Positions 42,293 through 51,900 of a stretch of DNA of 64,000 nucleotides are shown here, piece by piece. The first letter of the stretch is position 1, and each line of letters opens with the position of its first letter. The stretch covers positions 1-64,000 of the forward strand of contig NZ_BIMB01000008.1 of assembly GCF_004000865.1 (NCBI RefSeq), read 5' to 3'. The notes below the pieces were generated by a model. It saw nothing but the letters and a program-made list of their open reading frames with translations, was not told the DNA's origin and did not search any database. The position numbers were made by a program, and so were the translations under genes. This DNA is from Paenibacillus elgii NBRC 100335 (GTDB taxonomy: Bacteria; Bacillota; Bacilli; Paenibacillales; NBRC-103111).

Positions 42293-42301
42293 GGTGAAGA
42301 A

Positions 42302-42502
42302 ATGGACAATCGCATGATTCGGGTGGACGAATACCGCTCGCTTAATTTGTCGATGGGCATGTGTCTGGTGCCTTTTGCGCTGCTCATTTATCTAAATGTG
42401 AGCTACGAGCAGACATGGGATTTTAGGGTGCGGCCGTTTTTTTCATTGACATTTGCCTTGTGGCCGGCGGTTCTGAAGCGTTATGCAAAAAATGGTAGGT
42501 GA
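42302..42502 (+). CDS. Small membrane protein downstream of gerB
   Basis: A 66-residue ORF with two hydrophobic stretches (MGMCLVPFALLIYLNV and FFSLTFALWPAVL). GAGGTGAAG precedes the ATG, and it starts 9 bases after gerB, so it is probably the last gene of the receptor operon. I do not recognise a family. Its size and topology recall germinant-receptor accessory subunits, but that is inference. Confidence 0.6.
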   Translation: MDNRMIRVDEYRSLNLSMGMCLVPFALLIYLNVSYEQTWDFRVRPFFSLTFALWPAVLKRYAKNGR

Positions 42503-42554
42503 AGCGCGGACAATTCGTTATAATGGGAGCAGATACCAAGGAAGGTGGCTGCAC

Positions 42555-43076
42555 ATGCTCTCAAATGTACCGGTAAGCTTCGCTTCGCTTCAATTTCGTA
42601 AGACCGCTGAGGAGGACTTGGAGTTTGTATTAACGACGGAGCAGCATCCCGCGAATACGCCATTTATCATTTCGTGGACCCCGGAGCAGCACCGGGAAAC
42701 CATACACAGCAGCGATAAGCTGCATCTCCTCGTCGAAACGCCGGACGGCAGGCCTGTCGGCTATCTGATTCTCGCCGGATTGACGAGTGCGAACCGCTGC
42801 ATCGAGCTGGTCCGTATCACCATTGCCGATCAAGGGCGGGGGTACGGCAAAGCATCGATCCGGTTCGTTCAGAACTACGCGTTCAAGCACTTGAAGGCTC
42901 ACCGTTTGTGGCTGGATGTCAAGGAGCATAACGCAAGAGCGAAGCAGCTTTACGAATTGTCGGGCTTTAAGACGGAAGGAATGCTGCGGGAATGCATTCG
43001 CACGAACGGCGGGTACGAATCGCTGATCGTCATGTCCATGCTGGAGCGGGAATATGAAGAGCATGGCGCCGGATGA
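42555..43076 (+). CDS. GNAT-family acetyltransferase (RimJ/RimL-like)
   Basis: A 173-residue GNAT acetyltransferase. The acetyl-CoA loop is at ADQGRGYGKASIRFVQNYAF, followed by HRLWLDVKEHNARAKQLYELSGFKTEGMLRE, the motif-B pattern seen in amino-acid or protein N-acetyltransferases such as SpeG/RimL. The target is unknown. The frame extends upstream to 42483, but GGAAGGTGG lies just before ATG 42555. It sits between two ger genes without an obvious link to them. Confidence 0.87.
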   Translation: MLSNVPVSFASLQFRKTAEEDLEFVLTTEQHPANTPFIISWTPEQHRETIHSSDKLHLLVETPDGRPVGYLILAGLTSANRCIELVRITIADQGRGYGKASIRFVQNYAFKHLKAHRLWLDVKEHNARAKQLYELSGFKTEGMLRECIRTNGGYESLIVMSMLEREYEEHGAG

Positions 43077-43162
43077 AGCAGCATGAAACCATTTGGAATA
43101 GACGCGGCGTTGCATATTCCGGACCTTGGTGTCCGCCTAAAGTCTGAACCATCAGGCTTTAT

Positions 43163-43192
43163 TGCATATATTTCCTTTAATTGGGCATATTA
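43163..43192 (+). promoter_or_regulatory. Sigma-G-like promoter of the orphan gerB
   Basis: TGCATA, 17 bases, CATATTA: 5 of 6 and 6 of 7 matches to sigma-G TGAATA/CATACTA. Confidence 0.65.
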
Positions 43193-43223
43193 ACCGGGAT
43201 CGTCCAACCCGGAGGCCTCGCGG

Positions 43224-44324
43224 ATGAAAAAGTACGCTTTTAACGAAATTACGCTTTGGCAATATATTTTTCTCATTTTCACCTCGGAAATTGGTATAGG
43301 CGTCCTCCCGTTTCCTTCGAATGTGGCCCGGTATGCGGGGACAGACAACTGGATATCGGTCATCTTGGGCTGGGTTCTGATTACGGCCGCGAGCTTGTTT
43401 ATCATCCAAGCCATGAAGCGTTACCCGGACGGCACGCTGCTTGATCTGCTGACGAACTATGGGGGCAAATGGGCGGGGATTGCCGGCGCGATCGTCGTCG
43501 CTCTCTACTTTGCTTTTTTCTCGTACGTCGTTTTCTCCCGGACGGTAATCTTCGTCAAAGCATGGCTGCTGCCGCAAACGCCGGAGCTCATGCTCGTCAT
43601 AACGCTAATCATTCCATTCTGGTTCATTGGCCGCAGCGGAGTCCGGGTTCATGGCAGATTTGCGGAGTTCGTTGTCTTGATCTGCTGCTGGATGCCTTTG
43701 ATTTTTATCGACGTGCTTCGTGACGCCGAATGGCTTCATCTGCTTCCCGTGCTTAAGGAAGGGTGGGGACCGGTGCTGGAGGGAACGCCGGAGATGGTGT
43801 TCACTTTTTTGGGCTTTGAAATGACGTTTGTGCTGTATCCGTTTCTGCAAAATAAAAATCGGGCGGCCTTTGGGGTGATTGCCGGCAATACGCTGGCCCT
43901 GCTTGTCTACTTGCTGATGGACATTACTTGCCTGGTGTTCTACAGCCCGGACGAGATCCTGCAATACAACGAGCCGGTGATCAGCTTGCTGAAGGTGGTC
44001 GAATTTCCTTTCGTCGAACGCTTTGAAATCGTGTTTCTCGCGTTGTATCTTTTACTTATCGCTCTGACGTGGATTCCTTTTACGTACTGCAGCATATACT
44101 CCACGAGCTGGATGCTGGGCAAACCGGACCATCGTCCGCATCTGTTTGTGTTTTTGCTGCTGCTTGTTGTTTCTTATGTCTTTTATCAGCCGACGTTTCG
44201 CGCCAACGACAAAATGATCGAATGGATGGGCAAATTCGGACTAGGCTTTGCCATTGTGTTTCCATTTGTGCTGTGGCTGCTTGTTGCGGCTATCGACCGA
44301 TACCGGAGAACGAAGACCGGTTAA
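43224..44324 (+). CDS. Orphan spore germinant receptor B subunit (GerB permease)
   Basis: A 366-residue GerB permease starting FNEITLWQYIFLIFTSEIGIGVLPFPSNVAR, with about ten helices. CGGAGG lies ahead of the ATG, and a good sigma-G-like promoter is 31 bases upstream. It has no adjacent gerA or gerC, so it must work with subunits encoded elsewhere, perhaps as an alternative ligand-binding subunit for the operon at 38070. Orphan gerB genes that change receptor specificity are known in spore formers. Confidence 0.9.
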   Translation: MKKYAFNEITLWQYIFLIFTSEIGIGVLPFPSNVARYAGTDNWISVILGWVLITAASLFIIQAMKRYPDGTLLDLLTNYGGKWAGIAGAIVVALYFAFFSYVVFSRTVIFVKAWLLPQTPELMLVITLIIPFWFIGRSGVRVHGRFAEFVVLICCWMPLIFIDVLRDAEWLHLLPVLKEGWGPVLEGTPEMVFTFLGFEMTFVLYPFLQNKNRAAFGVIAGNTLALLVYLLMDITCLVFYSPDEILQYNEPVISLLKVVEFPFVERFEIVFLALYLLLIALTWIPFTYCSIYSTSWMLGKPDHRPHLFVFLLLLVVSYVFYQPTFRANDKMIEWMGKFGLGFAIVFPFVLWLLVAAIDRYRRTKTG

Positions 44325-44353
44325 TTGACAATGATAATCTTTATCAATATTAT
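44325..44353 (+). promoter_or_regulatory. Sigma-A promoter with embedded Fur box (hmoA)
   Basis: TTGACA (44325-44330), a 17-base spacer and TATTAT (44348-44353). The spacer contains TGATAATCTTTATCA (44332-44346), matching 14 of 15 Fur consensus positions. Fur-Fe would directly block RNA polymerase. Confidence 0.92.
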
Positions 44354-44386
44354 AAAATGGTAAGTTTATCTAGGGGAGTGATCCGG

Positions 44387-44722
44387 TTGTTTATTGAAAT
44401 GAAAACGATTATCGTCAAAGAAGGAACCTCGGATCTGGTCGTTCAGCGCTTCAGCGGAGAGGGAGCCATTGAAAAATCCGAAGGCTTTATCGATTTAAGC
44501 GTGCTTGTGAAGAAGGTGAGAAAAGGCGACGAAGAGGTCATTGTGATGATTCGCTGGGAGTCTGAGGAAGCGTGGAAAAAATGGGAGACCAGCGAGGTTC
44601 ATCTCGAAGGTCACCGGCAAGCAAGAGGCAAGCCGAAGCCGGAGCATATTCTCAGCTCAAGCCACGGAAACTACGAAGTGAAAACGGTCAAAGGGCCGTA
44701 TCGGCAGCAAGCGCAAGCGTGA
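44387..44722 (+). CDS. hmoA: Heme-degrading monooxygenase HmoA (IsdG family)
   Basis: A 111-residue antibiotic-biosynthesis-monooxygenase-fold protein, close to Bacillus HmoA: TIIVKEGTSDLVVQRFSGEG, the RKGDEEVIVMIRWESEEAWKKWE core and EGHRQARGKPKPEHI. It opens the heme ring to release iron inside the cell. A TTG start at 44387 is preferred because AGGGGAG lies 8 bases upstream; ATG 44399 has no ribosome site. Expression should rise when iron is scarce, because a Fur box sits in the promoter spacer. No heme importer is adjacent. Confidence 0.93.
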   Translation: MFIEMKTIIVKEGTSDLVVQRFSGEGAIEKSEGFIDLSVLVKKVRKGDEEVIVMIRWESEEAWKKWETSEVHLEGHRQARGKPKPEHILSSSHGNYEVKTVKGPYRQQAQA

Positions 44723-44760
44723 CGGGCCCGCTCCCGTCCGTTCTATCGATTCGGAAACGA

Positions 44761-44803
44761 AGCCTTCGGTTTAAGCCCGTCATGGGGCGCCGGAGGCTTT
44801 TTT
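44761..44803 (+). terminator. Terminator of hmoA
   Basis: AGCCTTCGG pairs with CCGGAGGCT (one G-U), followed by TTTTT. Confidence 0.82.
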
Positions 44804-44894
44804 GCTGTCCATATGCTGGAAGGCATCCCTCTGGACAATTGAAGCGGGCTCCATTACAGTAGAGAGGAATGACTTGACAAAAGGGGTACGGGAA

Positions 44895-45446
44895 ATGAAA
44901 AGCAAGCTCAAAAAAGTATTACTGCCTGCAATGGCGCTAAGTCTGACGATCATGGCACCCGCTATTGCAGAAGGACCGACTCAAGCGGCGGGCCAGCGGC
45001 AGCTGCCGGAAGAAATCGCCTTCCAAATTCCGACGAACAATTATTGCAGCGCGGATAAGTCTCTGGATTTTTCGTTCCAATTATCCAATGCCGGCAGCAC
45101 GCCTGCCGATATTACGGTGTCCTTCTATCAACAGGACGGCACCAAGCTTACGACGGAAGGCACGTCCTACCAGGAGATCGGCTCCACGATTATCCCCGGC
45201 AAGCCTTTTACGCTGAAGGGCTATGCCACAGGGCTGTACCATATTAACTTTGGCAACCATCTCCAGTGCAGCGAGCGCGTATATCTGGGGAGAATTTTCG
45301 TCAACTCGGGCAAAGCCTCGCTGCTTGCGAGAGGCTGGGTGAATACGAACGGAGCGGTTCAAAACGTTGAAGTGAACGGCAATCAGACGTTCGAGCTTGC
45401 CGCCGTGCCAACGGCAGCCGAAGCGGCAGCAACCAAAGCGGAGTAG
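44895..45446 (+). CDS. Exported protein of unknown function
   Basis: A 183-residue protein with a signal peptide (KKVLLPAMALSLTIMAPAIA) and a likely cleavage at AIAEGP. The mature part looks like a beta-sandwich (SLDFSFQLSNAGSTPADITVSFYQQDG; RIFVNSGKASLLARGWVN) with two Cys that could form a disulfide, and an Ala-rich C-terminus. I do not recognise a family. GGGGTACGGGAA precedes ATG 44895; an earlier frame to 44802 runs through the hmoA terminator. It has its own terminator and so is likely monocistronic. Confidence 0.75.
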   Translation: MKSKLKKVLLPAMALSLTIMAPAIAEGPTQAAGQRQLPEEIAFQIPTNNYCSADKSLDFSFQLSNAGSTPADITVSFYQQDGTKLTTEGTSYQEIGSTIIPGKPFTLKGYATGLYHINFGNHLQCSERVYLGRIFVNSGKASLLARGWVNTNGAVQNVEVNGNQTFELAAVPTAAEAAATKAE

Positions 45447-45465
45447 ATCAATCAAGTCAGTCCAT

Positions 45466-45510
45466 AGAGGAGCGTCGGTTTCATTCGGGAGCCTGACTCC
45501 TCTTTTTTTT
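45466..45510 (+). terminator. Terminator of the exported protein gene
   Basis: AGAGGAG pairs with CTCCTCT over an inner CGG-rich loop, followed by eight T's. Confidence 0.85.
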
Positions 45511-45589
45511 GTATTATTTTTTCCCTCTTCAGAATAGGAAACGTATGGTAAAGTAGATAGATCGGCGGAAGCTATCGGGGGGATACGTT

Positions 45590-46567
45590 ATGGGTGCCAA
45601 TTGGGATGACGAAAGCATCGCGAGGGAAGCTTTAAAGCAATTCCCGGTTCATGGGGAGCGGCTTGTTTACTTGGGGAAGAGCGATAATGTGACCTTTCAG
45701 GTGAAGACGAAGCAGGAAAGCGTGAACTATCTGATGAAGCTGCATTATGCTGCAATAGGAAGTCATTCCAAAAAGACCGTCGAATCGGAGCTGCTGTGGC
45801 TCGAAGCGTTAGCCGCGGATACCGGTTTGACGGTACCTTCTCCGGTAAGAAACCGGGACAACGGGCTGACCGTAGAGGCAGCGGTCAACGCATCCGGGAA
45901 AAGCGTCGTCGTCACGCTGCATCGGTGGGTGAATGGCGAGCTTCTGGACAGGGAGCCGACAGCCGGAGAAGCTCGAAGTCTGGCGCAGCTCATGGCCGTG
46001 CTGCACAAGCATGCGATGGAGTGGAACGCTCCCGCAGGGTTCACCCGGCCGGCGTATGATACGGACAACGTCTTGTCGCTGCCCGGTCCGTTAAAGCAGC
46101 TGCAGGAGCTGAACGTCATTTCGGACGAAGCATATGCTTGCCTGGAGCGGACCGCGCATAAAATCGCCGCCGAGCTGCGGCTGCAAACGGTAACCAAGCC
46201 CACTTGGGGACTGATTCATTCGGATCTGCACGAAAGTAATTACGTCTTCGATCAGGGCATACCGAGGCCCATCGACTTCTCTGCGTGCGGCTTCGGCTTT
46301 TACCTGTTTGACGTGGCTGAAACGTTCCTGCATCTTTCGCCGGAGAACCGGCGCGAATTTTTGTCCGCCTACCGGGAGGAACGGCAGCTGCGGGAGATCG
46401 ATGCGAAGAGCCTGGACCTTTTTTTCGTTTGGGCGATTCTGCGCAATTTCGCTTTTCTCGCTCAGAACCCTGCGGAGCATGCGTCGCTATCCGAGCTTAT
46501 TCCCAAGGTGATGAAAAGCTACTTTGAAAACTATCTGAAAGACGAACCGGTTCTAGGAGGGGGTTAA
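45590..46567 (+). CDS. Aminoglycoside-phosphotransferase-fold kinase (CotH/homoserine-kinase-like family)
   Basis: A 325-residue APH-fold kinase. The catalytic loop is GLIHSDLHESNYVFD (HxDxxxxN) and the metal-binding DFG equivalent is PIDFSACGFG. The nucleotide-binding lobe is at YLGKSDNVTFQVKTK. Similar proteins phosphorylate small molecules such as homoserine, choline or antibiotics; a specific substrate cannot be given. The ribosome site GGGGGGATACGTT precedes the ATG. The ankyrin gene begins 1 base after its stop, so the three genes to 48588 look like an operon. Confidence 0.85.
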   Translation: MGANWDDESIAREALKQFPVHGERLVYLGKSDNVTFQVKTKQESVNYLMKLHYAAIGSHSKKTVESELLWLEALAADTGLTVPSPVRNRDNGLTVEAAVNASGKSVVVTLHRWVNGELLDREPTAGEARSLAQLMAVLHKHAMEWNAPAGFTRPAYDTDNVLSLPGPLKQLQELNVISDEAYACLERTAHKIAAELRLQTVTKPTWGLIHSDLHESNYVFDQGIPRPIDFSACGFGFYLFDVAETFLHLSPENRREFLSAYREERQLREIDAKSLDLFFVWAILRNFAFLAQNPAEHASLSELIPKVMKSYFENYLKDEPVLGGG

Positions 46568-46568
46568 C

Positions 46569-47264
46569 ATGCTGCTGTTTGAAGCGATCAAAAACCGGTC
46601 GATGGCGGCGCTCGAAGCCGCAGCGTCCGCGGACGATCTGAACGGGCAGGACAAGTTCGGCCGCACTCCACTGCATTATATCATTACGCAAAAGGCGCCA
46701 ATGGAGATGTTTGCTTTTATCCTCGCCAAGGGAGCCCATCCGCAGCTGGAAGACAAGCTCGGCTTAACGGTGCTGGAAAAAGCGATCAAATTCGGAAATA
46801 AGCAGGCGGTGGAGCTGCTGGTCGCACATGGCATCGAACAGGACCATCCGAAGGGCATTACGCATACGCCTTGGTTTAAGGCGAGACATCATCCCGAAAT
46901 TGCGGATCTGCTGCTTGGCGCGAAAGGGGCTTTCCGGTTAACGCTGACGGAGGCGGAAAGCGAGCTCGTCGATTCTCTGCTCTATTCGGAGAACGAGGAG
47001 CGCATGGCCCGGCTGCATCTCTTGAACACGCCGGAGCTTCTGCACGCTTTTGTGCTGGGATTTAATTGGGACGACGATTTGGAGCCGATTGAGGCGATTG
47101 TGCGGCACCCGGAGTGCCGGGAAGCGACGGCTTACGAAATATACGATCTTGCGGACGGAGACTACTGGCTGGAGCGCGAGAGGATCGAGGATGAGTACGA
47201 GCGGCAGTACATCGCGTTAATCCGTTATACGCTGGAGAGATTTCCGCAGTTGAAGCACACCTAA
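46569..47264 (+). CDS. Ankyrin-repeat protein
   Basis: A 231-residue soluble protein with ankyrin repeats in its N-terminal half (LNGQDKFGRTPLHYIITQKAP; GAHPQLEDKLGLTVLEKAIKFGNKQAVELLVAHG). The C-terminal half is acidic and helical with no recognised domain. Ankyrin proteins mediate protein contacts and often act as immunity or toxin-associated factors in bacteria. GGAGGGGG precedes the ATG within the end of the kinase gene, and the next gene starts 17 bases later. Confidence 0.85.
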   Translation: MLLFEAIKNRSMAALEAAASADDLNGQDKFGRTPLHYIITQKAPMEMFAFILAKGAHPQLEDKLGLTVLEKAIKFGNKQAVELLVAHGIEQDHPKGITHTPWFKARHHPEIADLLLGAKGAFRLTLTEAESELVDSLLYSENEERMARLHLLNTPELLHAFVLGFNWDDDLEPIEAIVRHPECREATAYEIYDLADGDYWLERERIEDEYERQYIALIRYTLERFPQLKHT

Positions 47265-47280
47265 AGGAGAAGGCAGAACC

Positions 47281-48588
47281 ATGAGGGAGAGAGTAAAAGG
47301 ATGGATCGGGCGCTGGGACACGCTGCTGAAGCGCCTTGCAGCGCAGGGCGCAACGGTGTGCGAATGGGTCGTCGAGCCGGAAGCGGACGAGGAACGCGTG
47401 AGGGAAGCGGAGGCGCGACTCGGGATCGCGCTGCCGCCGGCCGTGCGCCGGATCATCGCCGAAGGAGCCGGAAAAGTTACGATTACCTGGTATTTTGCTG
47501 AAGAGACGCTGTCCCCTTTTGAATCGTCCGGTGAACTGGCGTGGAGTCTCGATGCGTTCGAATGGCCGTATTTCGGCGACGACGAGCTGGAGGAGGAGAA
47601 GCGATATCTTGCTTTTCATGTAGCCGGCAACGGGGACTATGTGCTGCTTGATCTCGAAGGCTATCCGGACGATCCGCCGGTCGTCAGCTGGGGACATGAG
47701 ACAGGCGAGTTTCTGCTGCTGGCCCCTTCATTCACCGAATTTGTGGAGCGGGTCACGGAGCTGGCTTTGGTTGGCGCCGAGGATAGCGCGTACGAGCCGT
47801 TTTGCGGGCCGGACGGTCTGGATGTCGACGGGCCGAACGCGAAGGAGTGGAAAACTTGGTTGGACCGCTATTTGACGCTTACGCTGGAGGCGGCGGCGAA
47901 GGAGCTGCCGCTGCTCATCGACTATATTACGTTTCATGAAGCGGAGGAGGCGGGGGTGCGCGAAGCTCTTGCGCGCTATAAGCCTGCCGACGTGCTGGAC
48001 GCGTGGCTGGTCAGGCTTGAGCGGGAGACGTACCGGGGTAACCGGGATCGGCTGCTTGGTTACATAGGGAAAACCGTCGGCGAAGCGGCGGCGGATTGGG
48101 TGCGTTCGCTCTGGTCGGACCGGCCTCCGGTTGACGTGTCGAACTATAGCAGAGCGTATTTGTCGGCATGCTGCCTCCCGGGGCGCGAAGGGCTGGAGCG
48201 GGTGTTGGCCCGGCTGGAGCAGGAGGCACAGAGCGGCAAAATCGATGGCTACAGCGCCAATGGCTTGCTGCGGTATTTCCACAGCCGGGACGTCATTCGG
48301 TGGGCGGAGTCCCACGTTTCGTTTCCGTTCGGAGGCTGGGACGAGCTGTTCGCGGCCTCCGTGCCGCACTGGGAGGACGTCTGCCGCTGGCTGGACGGGC
48401 ATGAGGCCATGCGGCAGACGGCGCTGTCCGCACTCGGGAGGCTGTTCGCAAGAGGGGAAGTTCCGGAGGGCGAGCCGGATCGCAGTGAAATCATCCGTCT
48501 GCTGGATAAGGCCGAGCAGGAAGCCGTGCTGAAGAAGGAAAAGGAAGCGGTTCGGCGGGTAACGGCGCATTTGGCCGATTGGCGGTAA
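47281..48588 (+). CDS. SMI1/KNR4 (SUKH) family protein
   Basis: A 435-residue protein. The N-terminal 150 residues show the SUKH signature (EARLGIALPPAVRRIIAEGAG, then EEKRYLAFHVAGNGDYVLLDLEGYPDDPPVVSWGHE and FLLLAPSFTEFVERV). SUKH domains are the commonest immunity proteins against polymorphic toxins. The rest (about 180-435) is helical and uncharacterised. Following an ankyrin gene, it suggests an immunity set, but no toxin gene is visible. AAAGGAGAAGG precedes the ATG. No terminator is seen before the ileS promoter. Confidence 0.8.
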   Translation: MRERVKGWIGRWDTLLKRLAAQGATVCEWVVEPEADEERVREAEARLGIALPPAVRRIIAEGAGKVTITWYFAEETLSPFESSGELAWSLDAFEWPYFGDDELEEEKRYLAFHVAGNGDYVLLDLEGYPDDPPVVSWGHETGEFLLLAPSFTEFVERVTELALVGAEDSAYEPFCGPDGLDVDGPNAKEWKTWLDRYLTLTLEAAAKELPLLIDYITFHEAEEAGVREALARYKPADVLDAWLVRLERETYRGNRDRLLGYIGKTVGEAAADWVRSLWSDRPPVDVSNYSRAYLSACCLPGREGLERVLARLEQEAQSGKIDGYSANGLLRYFHSRDVIRWAESHVSFPFGGWDELFAASVPHWEDVCRWLDGHEAMRQTALSALGRLFARGEVPEGEPDRSEIIRLLDKAEQEAVLKKEKEAVRRVTAHLADWR

Positions 48589-48626
48589 CGGAGGCAGGAC
48601 GAATGTAATGCCCGCGATTAGCACGG

Positions 48627-48655
48627 TTGACATTTGGCTGAAACTGGTGTACAAC
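48627..48655 (+). promoter_or_regulatory. Sigma-A promoter of ileS
   Basis: TTGACA, 17 bases, TACAAC, just upstream of the T-box leader. Confidence 0.82.
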
Positions 48656-48664
48656 TGTAATAAT

Positions 48665-48947
48665 TGAATTCCCTTTTAAATTCATTGACGAGAACGAGTA
48701 CGCTAATCCCTTGTTCCCCAGAGAGTTGGCCCTGTGCTGAAAGCCAACGTTCAAGAATTAGCCGAACATCCTCTCCGAGAAGGAATGCTGAAGCTTCAGT
48801 AAGCAGCCCCGGGATCCCGCCGTTACAAGGGACGCGTATGATGGTACGTCGTAGAGGTGCCGCGGGGTCATGTTTCATGATGGTTGCTGCGGAACAAGGG
48901 TGGTAGCGCGAGAACAAATCTCGTCCCTTACGGGGCGGGATTTTTTT
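48665..48947 (+). ncRNA. T-box leader (isoleucine specifier)
   Basis: A classic T-box. Stem I is closed by paired arms including GCTAAT/ATTAGC, with the AGTA loop-E half at 48697-48700 and GAAC opposite. The specifier codon ATC (Ile) lies at 48768-48770. The T-box sequence AACAAGGGTGGTAGCGCGA is at 48893-48911. The competing terminator is AAATCTCGTCCC with GGGGCGGGATTT and T's to 48947. Uncharged tRNA-Ile would prevent termination and switch on ileS. Confidence 0.95.
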
Positions 48948-48974
48948 GTTTTTCAAGAAGAAAGGATGAGACCT

Positions 48975-51900
48975 GTGAGAAAAGTCGACGTGAAAGAAAA
49001 AGCGAGAGTCCGCGAGCTTCGCGTGCTGGAGCAGTGGAGACGGGACGAAACGCACCGCAAATCGATCGAGAACCGGGCCGGACGGCCGAATTTCGTGTTC
49101 TACGAAGGGCCCCCGACAGCCAACGGTTCGCCGCATATCGGGCATGTGCTCGGGCGCGTCGTGAAAGATTTTATCTGCCGCTACAAAACGATGTCCGGGT
49201 ACCGCGTCGTCCGCAAAGCCGGCTGGGACACGCACGGACTCCCGGTCGAGCTGGGCGTCGAGAAGCAGCTCGGCATCTCGGGCAAGCAGGAGATCGAGAA
49301 GTACGGCGTGGCCGAATTTGTGGAAAAATGCAAAAGCAGCGTATTCGAATACGAGAAGCAGTGGCGGGAGCTCACCGAAGCGATCGCGTATTGGACGGAT
49401 ATGGACCATCCGTATGTGACGCTGACCAACGAATATATCGAGAGCGTCTGGCACCTTTTGTCTGTAATCCACGGCAAAGGGCTGCTGTACAAAGGCCACC
49501 GGGTCAGCCCGTACTGTCCGGACTGCCAAACGACGCTCAGCTCGCATGAAGTGGCGCAAGGATATGAGGATGTCAAGGACTTGAGCGCCACGGTAAAATT
49601 CAGAAGCAAGCGCGGGAACGAAATCTTCCTCGCCTGGACGACCACTCCGTGGACGCTGCCGTCCAACGTGGCGCTTGCCGTGAATAAAGACATTGACTAT
49701 GCGAAGGTCAAGTATAACGGCGAAGTGTATGTCGTCGCGGAGAAGCTCGCCGAGAACGTGTTCAAGACGGACTACGAAGTTGTGTCTGTGCACAAAGGAT
49801 CGGAGTTCGTCGGCACCCCTTACGAGCCGCCTTTCGGCTATGTCCATCCGGGCAAAGGGCATATCGTCGTCGATGCCGACTACGTGAGCGATACGAGCGG
49901 GACCGGTATCGTGCATACGGCTCCTGCGCATGGGGAGGACGACTACCGGACGACCCGCAAGCACGAGCTGGATTACGTCAACCTCGTGAACCTGGCCGGC
50001 CGCTACACCGAGCAGGTGACGGAATTTGCCGGACGTTTCGTCAAAGATTGCGACGTCGATATCGTAAAAAGCTTGTCCGAGCGCGGCCTGTTGTTTTCCA
50101 AGGAACGTTACGAGCACAGCTACCCGTTCTGTTGGCGCTGCAAATCGCCGCTGCTGTACTATGCGATGGAAAGCTGGTTCATCCGGACGACGGCGGTCAA
50201 GGACCAATTGATCGAGAACAATCGCAAGATCAATTGGTATCCTTCCCATCTCCGCGAAGGGCGCTTCGGCAAGTTTCTCGAAGAGCTTGTCGATTGGAAC
50301 ATCAGCCGCAACCGCTACTGGGGGACACCGCTGAACGTTTGGGTATGCGGGGATTGCGGACAGGAGCATGCGCCGGAAAGCCGGAAAGAGCTGCGGGAGC
50401 GGGCGATTCAGCCGCTTGACGAGAGTCTGGAGCTGCACAAGCCGTACGTTGATGAAGTGAAGCTACGTTGCACCTGCGGCGGCACGATGGAAAGAACGCC
50501 GGAAGTGATCGACGTCTGGTTCGACAGCGGCTCGATGCCTTTTGCGCAGTACCATTACCCGTTCGGTGACGAGCAGTTGTTCCGCGAGCAGTACCCGGCG
50601 GATATGATCTGCGAAGGGATCGATCAGACGCGGGGCTGGTTCTTCAGCCTGCTGGCTGTCTCGACGCTGTATAACGGTCAGTCGCCTTACAAAGCCGTTA
50701 TTTCAACCGGACACGTGCTGGACGAGAACGGGCAAAAAATGTCCAAGAGCAAGGGCAACGGCATCGACCCTTGGGAAATCATCGAAGAGTTCGGCACCGA
50801 TGCATTCCGTTGGGCGCTGCTGGCCGACAGCGCGCCGTGGAACAGCAAGCGGTTCTCCAAGCAAATCGTTGCCGAGGCCAAATCGAAGGTGATTGACACG
50901 ATCCATAACGCGCATGCGTTTTATGCGCTGTATGCCGCGATCGACGGCTACAAGCCGGAGGAGCACCCGCTGCGGACTTCCGCGAACGAGCTGGACCGCT
51001 GGATTTTGTCGAGGCTGAACAGCACCTTGCGTCAGCTCGTGAAAGGGCTGGACGACAACGACTTCCTGAATCCGGCGAAGCAGATTGAGGCGTTTGTCGA
51101 CGAGCTCAGTAACTGGTATATCCGCCGCTCCCGCGACCGTTTCTGGGCCAGCGGCATGACCGAGGATAAAGTGTCCGCGTACCAGACGCTCCGCGAAGCG
51201 CTCTTGACGCTGGCCGCCATGATCGCGCCCTATGCGCCGCTTATTGCCGAAGACATCTATGGCAATCTTGGCGGCGAGGGAAGCGTTCATCTCGCGGATT
51301 ACCCGAAGGCGAGCGATTCTGCTGTGGACCCGACCCTTGAACGGGACATGGAAACCGCACGGCAAATCGTCGAGCTGGCGCGCAGCGTCCGGAACGAAAC
51401 CGGGATCAAAACACGCCAGCCGCTGGCGGAGCTGATCGTTTCGCTGGACCGGGACTTCCATCTGAGCCGGTACGCGGATATCGTCAAAGAGGAGATCAAC
51501 GTTAAGGACATCCGCATCGAGCAAAGCGACAGCGGGTTCGTGGACTTCAGCTTGAAGCTGAATCTGAAGGTGGCCGGCAAAAAATACGGCAAATTTGTCG
51601 GTCCGGTGCAAAGCCGTCTGAAGCAGCTGTCCGCCGCAGAAGCGAAGCAAGCCGTCGCCGCGGGCTTCCTGGATGTGGCGGTCGACGGAGAAACGCTTCA
51701 TCTTACGCTCGACGAGTTGCTCGTGGACAAACAAGCGAAAGCCGGCTTCGCCTCCGCGTCCGGCTACGGGATCACCGTTGCTTTAAATACGGCGATCACG
51801 GAGGAACTGGAGCAGGAAGGGCTGGTCCGGGAGGTCGTCCGCGCCGTTCAGGATACCCGTAAAAAGCTTGAGCTGCCGATCGAAAAGCGCGTCGCGCTCG

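Noticed and set aside
43077-43160. GGACCTTGGTGTCC hairpin as a terminator for the GNAT gene
   Set aside because: Short stem and no T run.
48618-50438. 606-residue minus-strand ORF over ileS and its T-box
   Set aside because: Shadow of ileS; it would also run through the T-box RNA.
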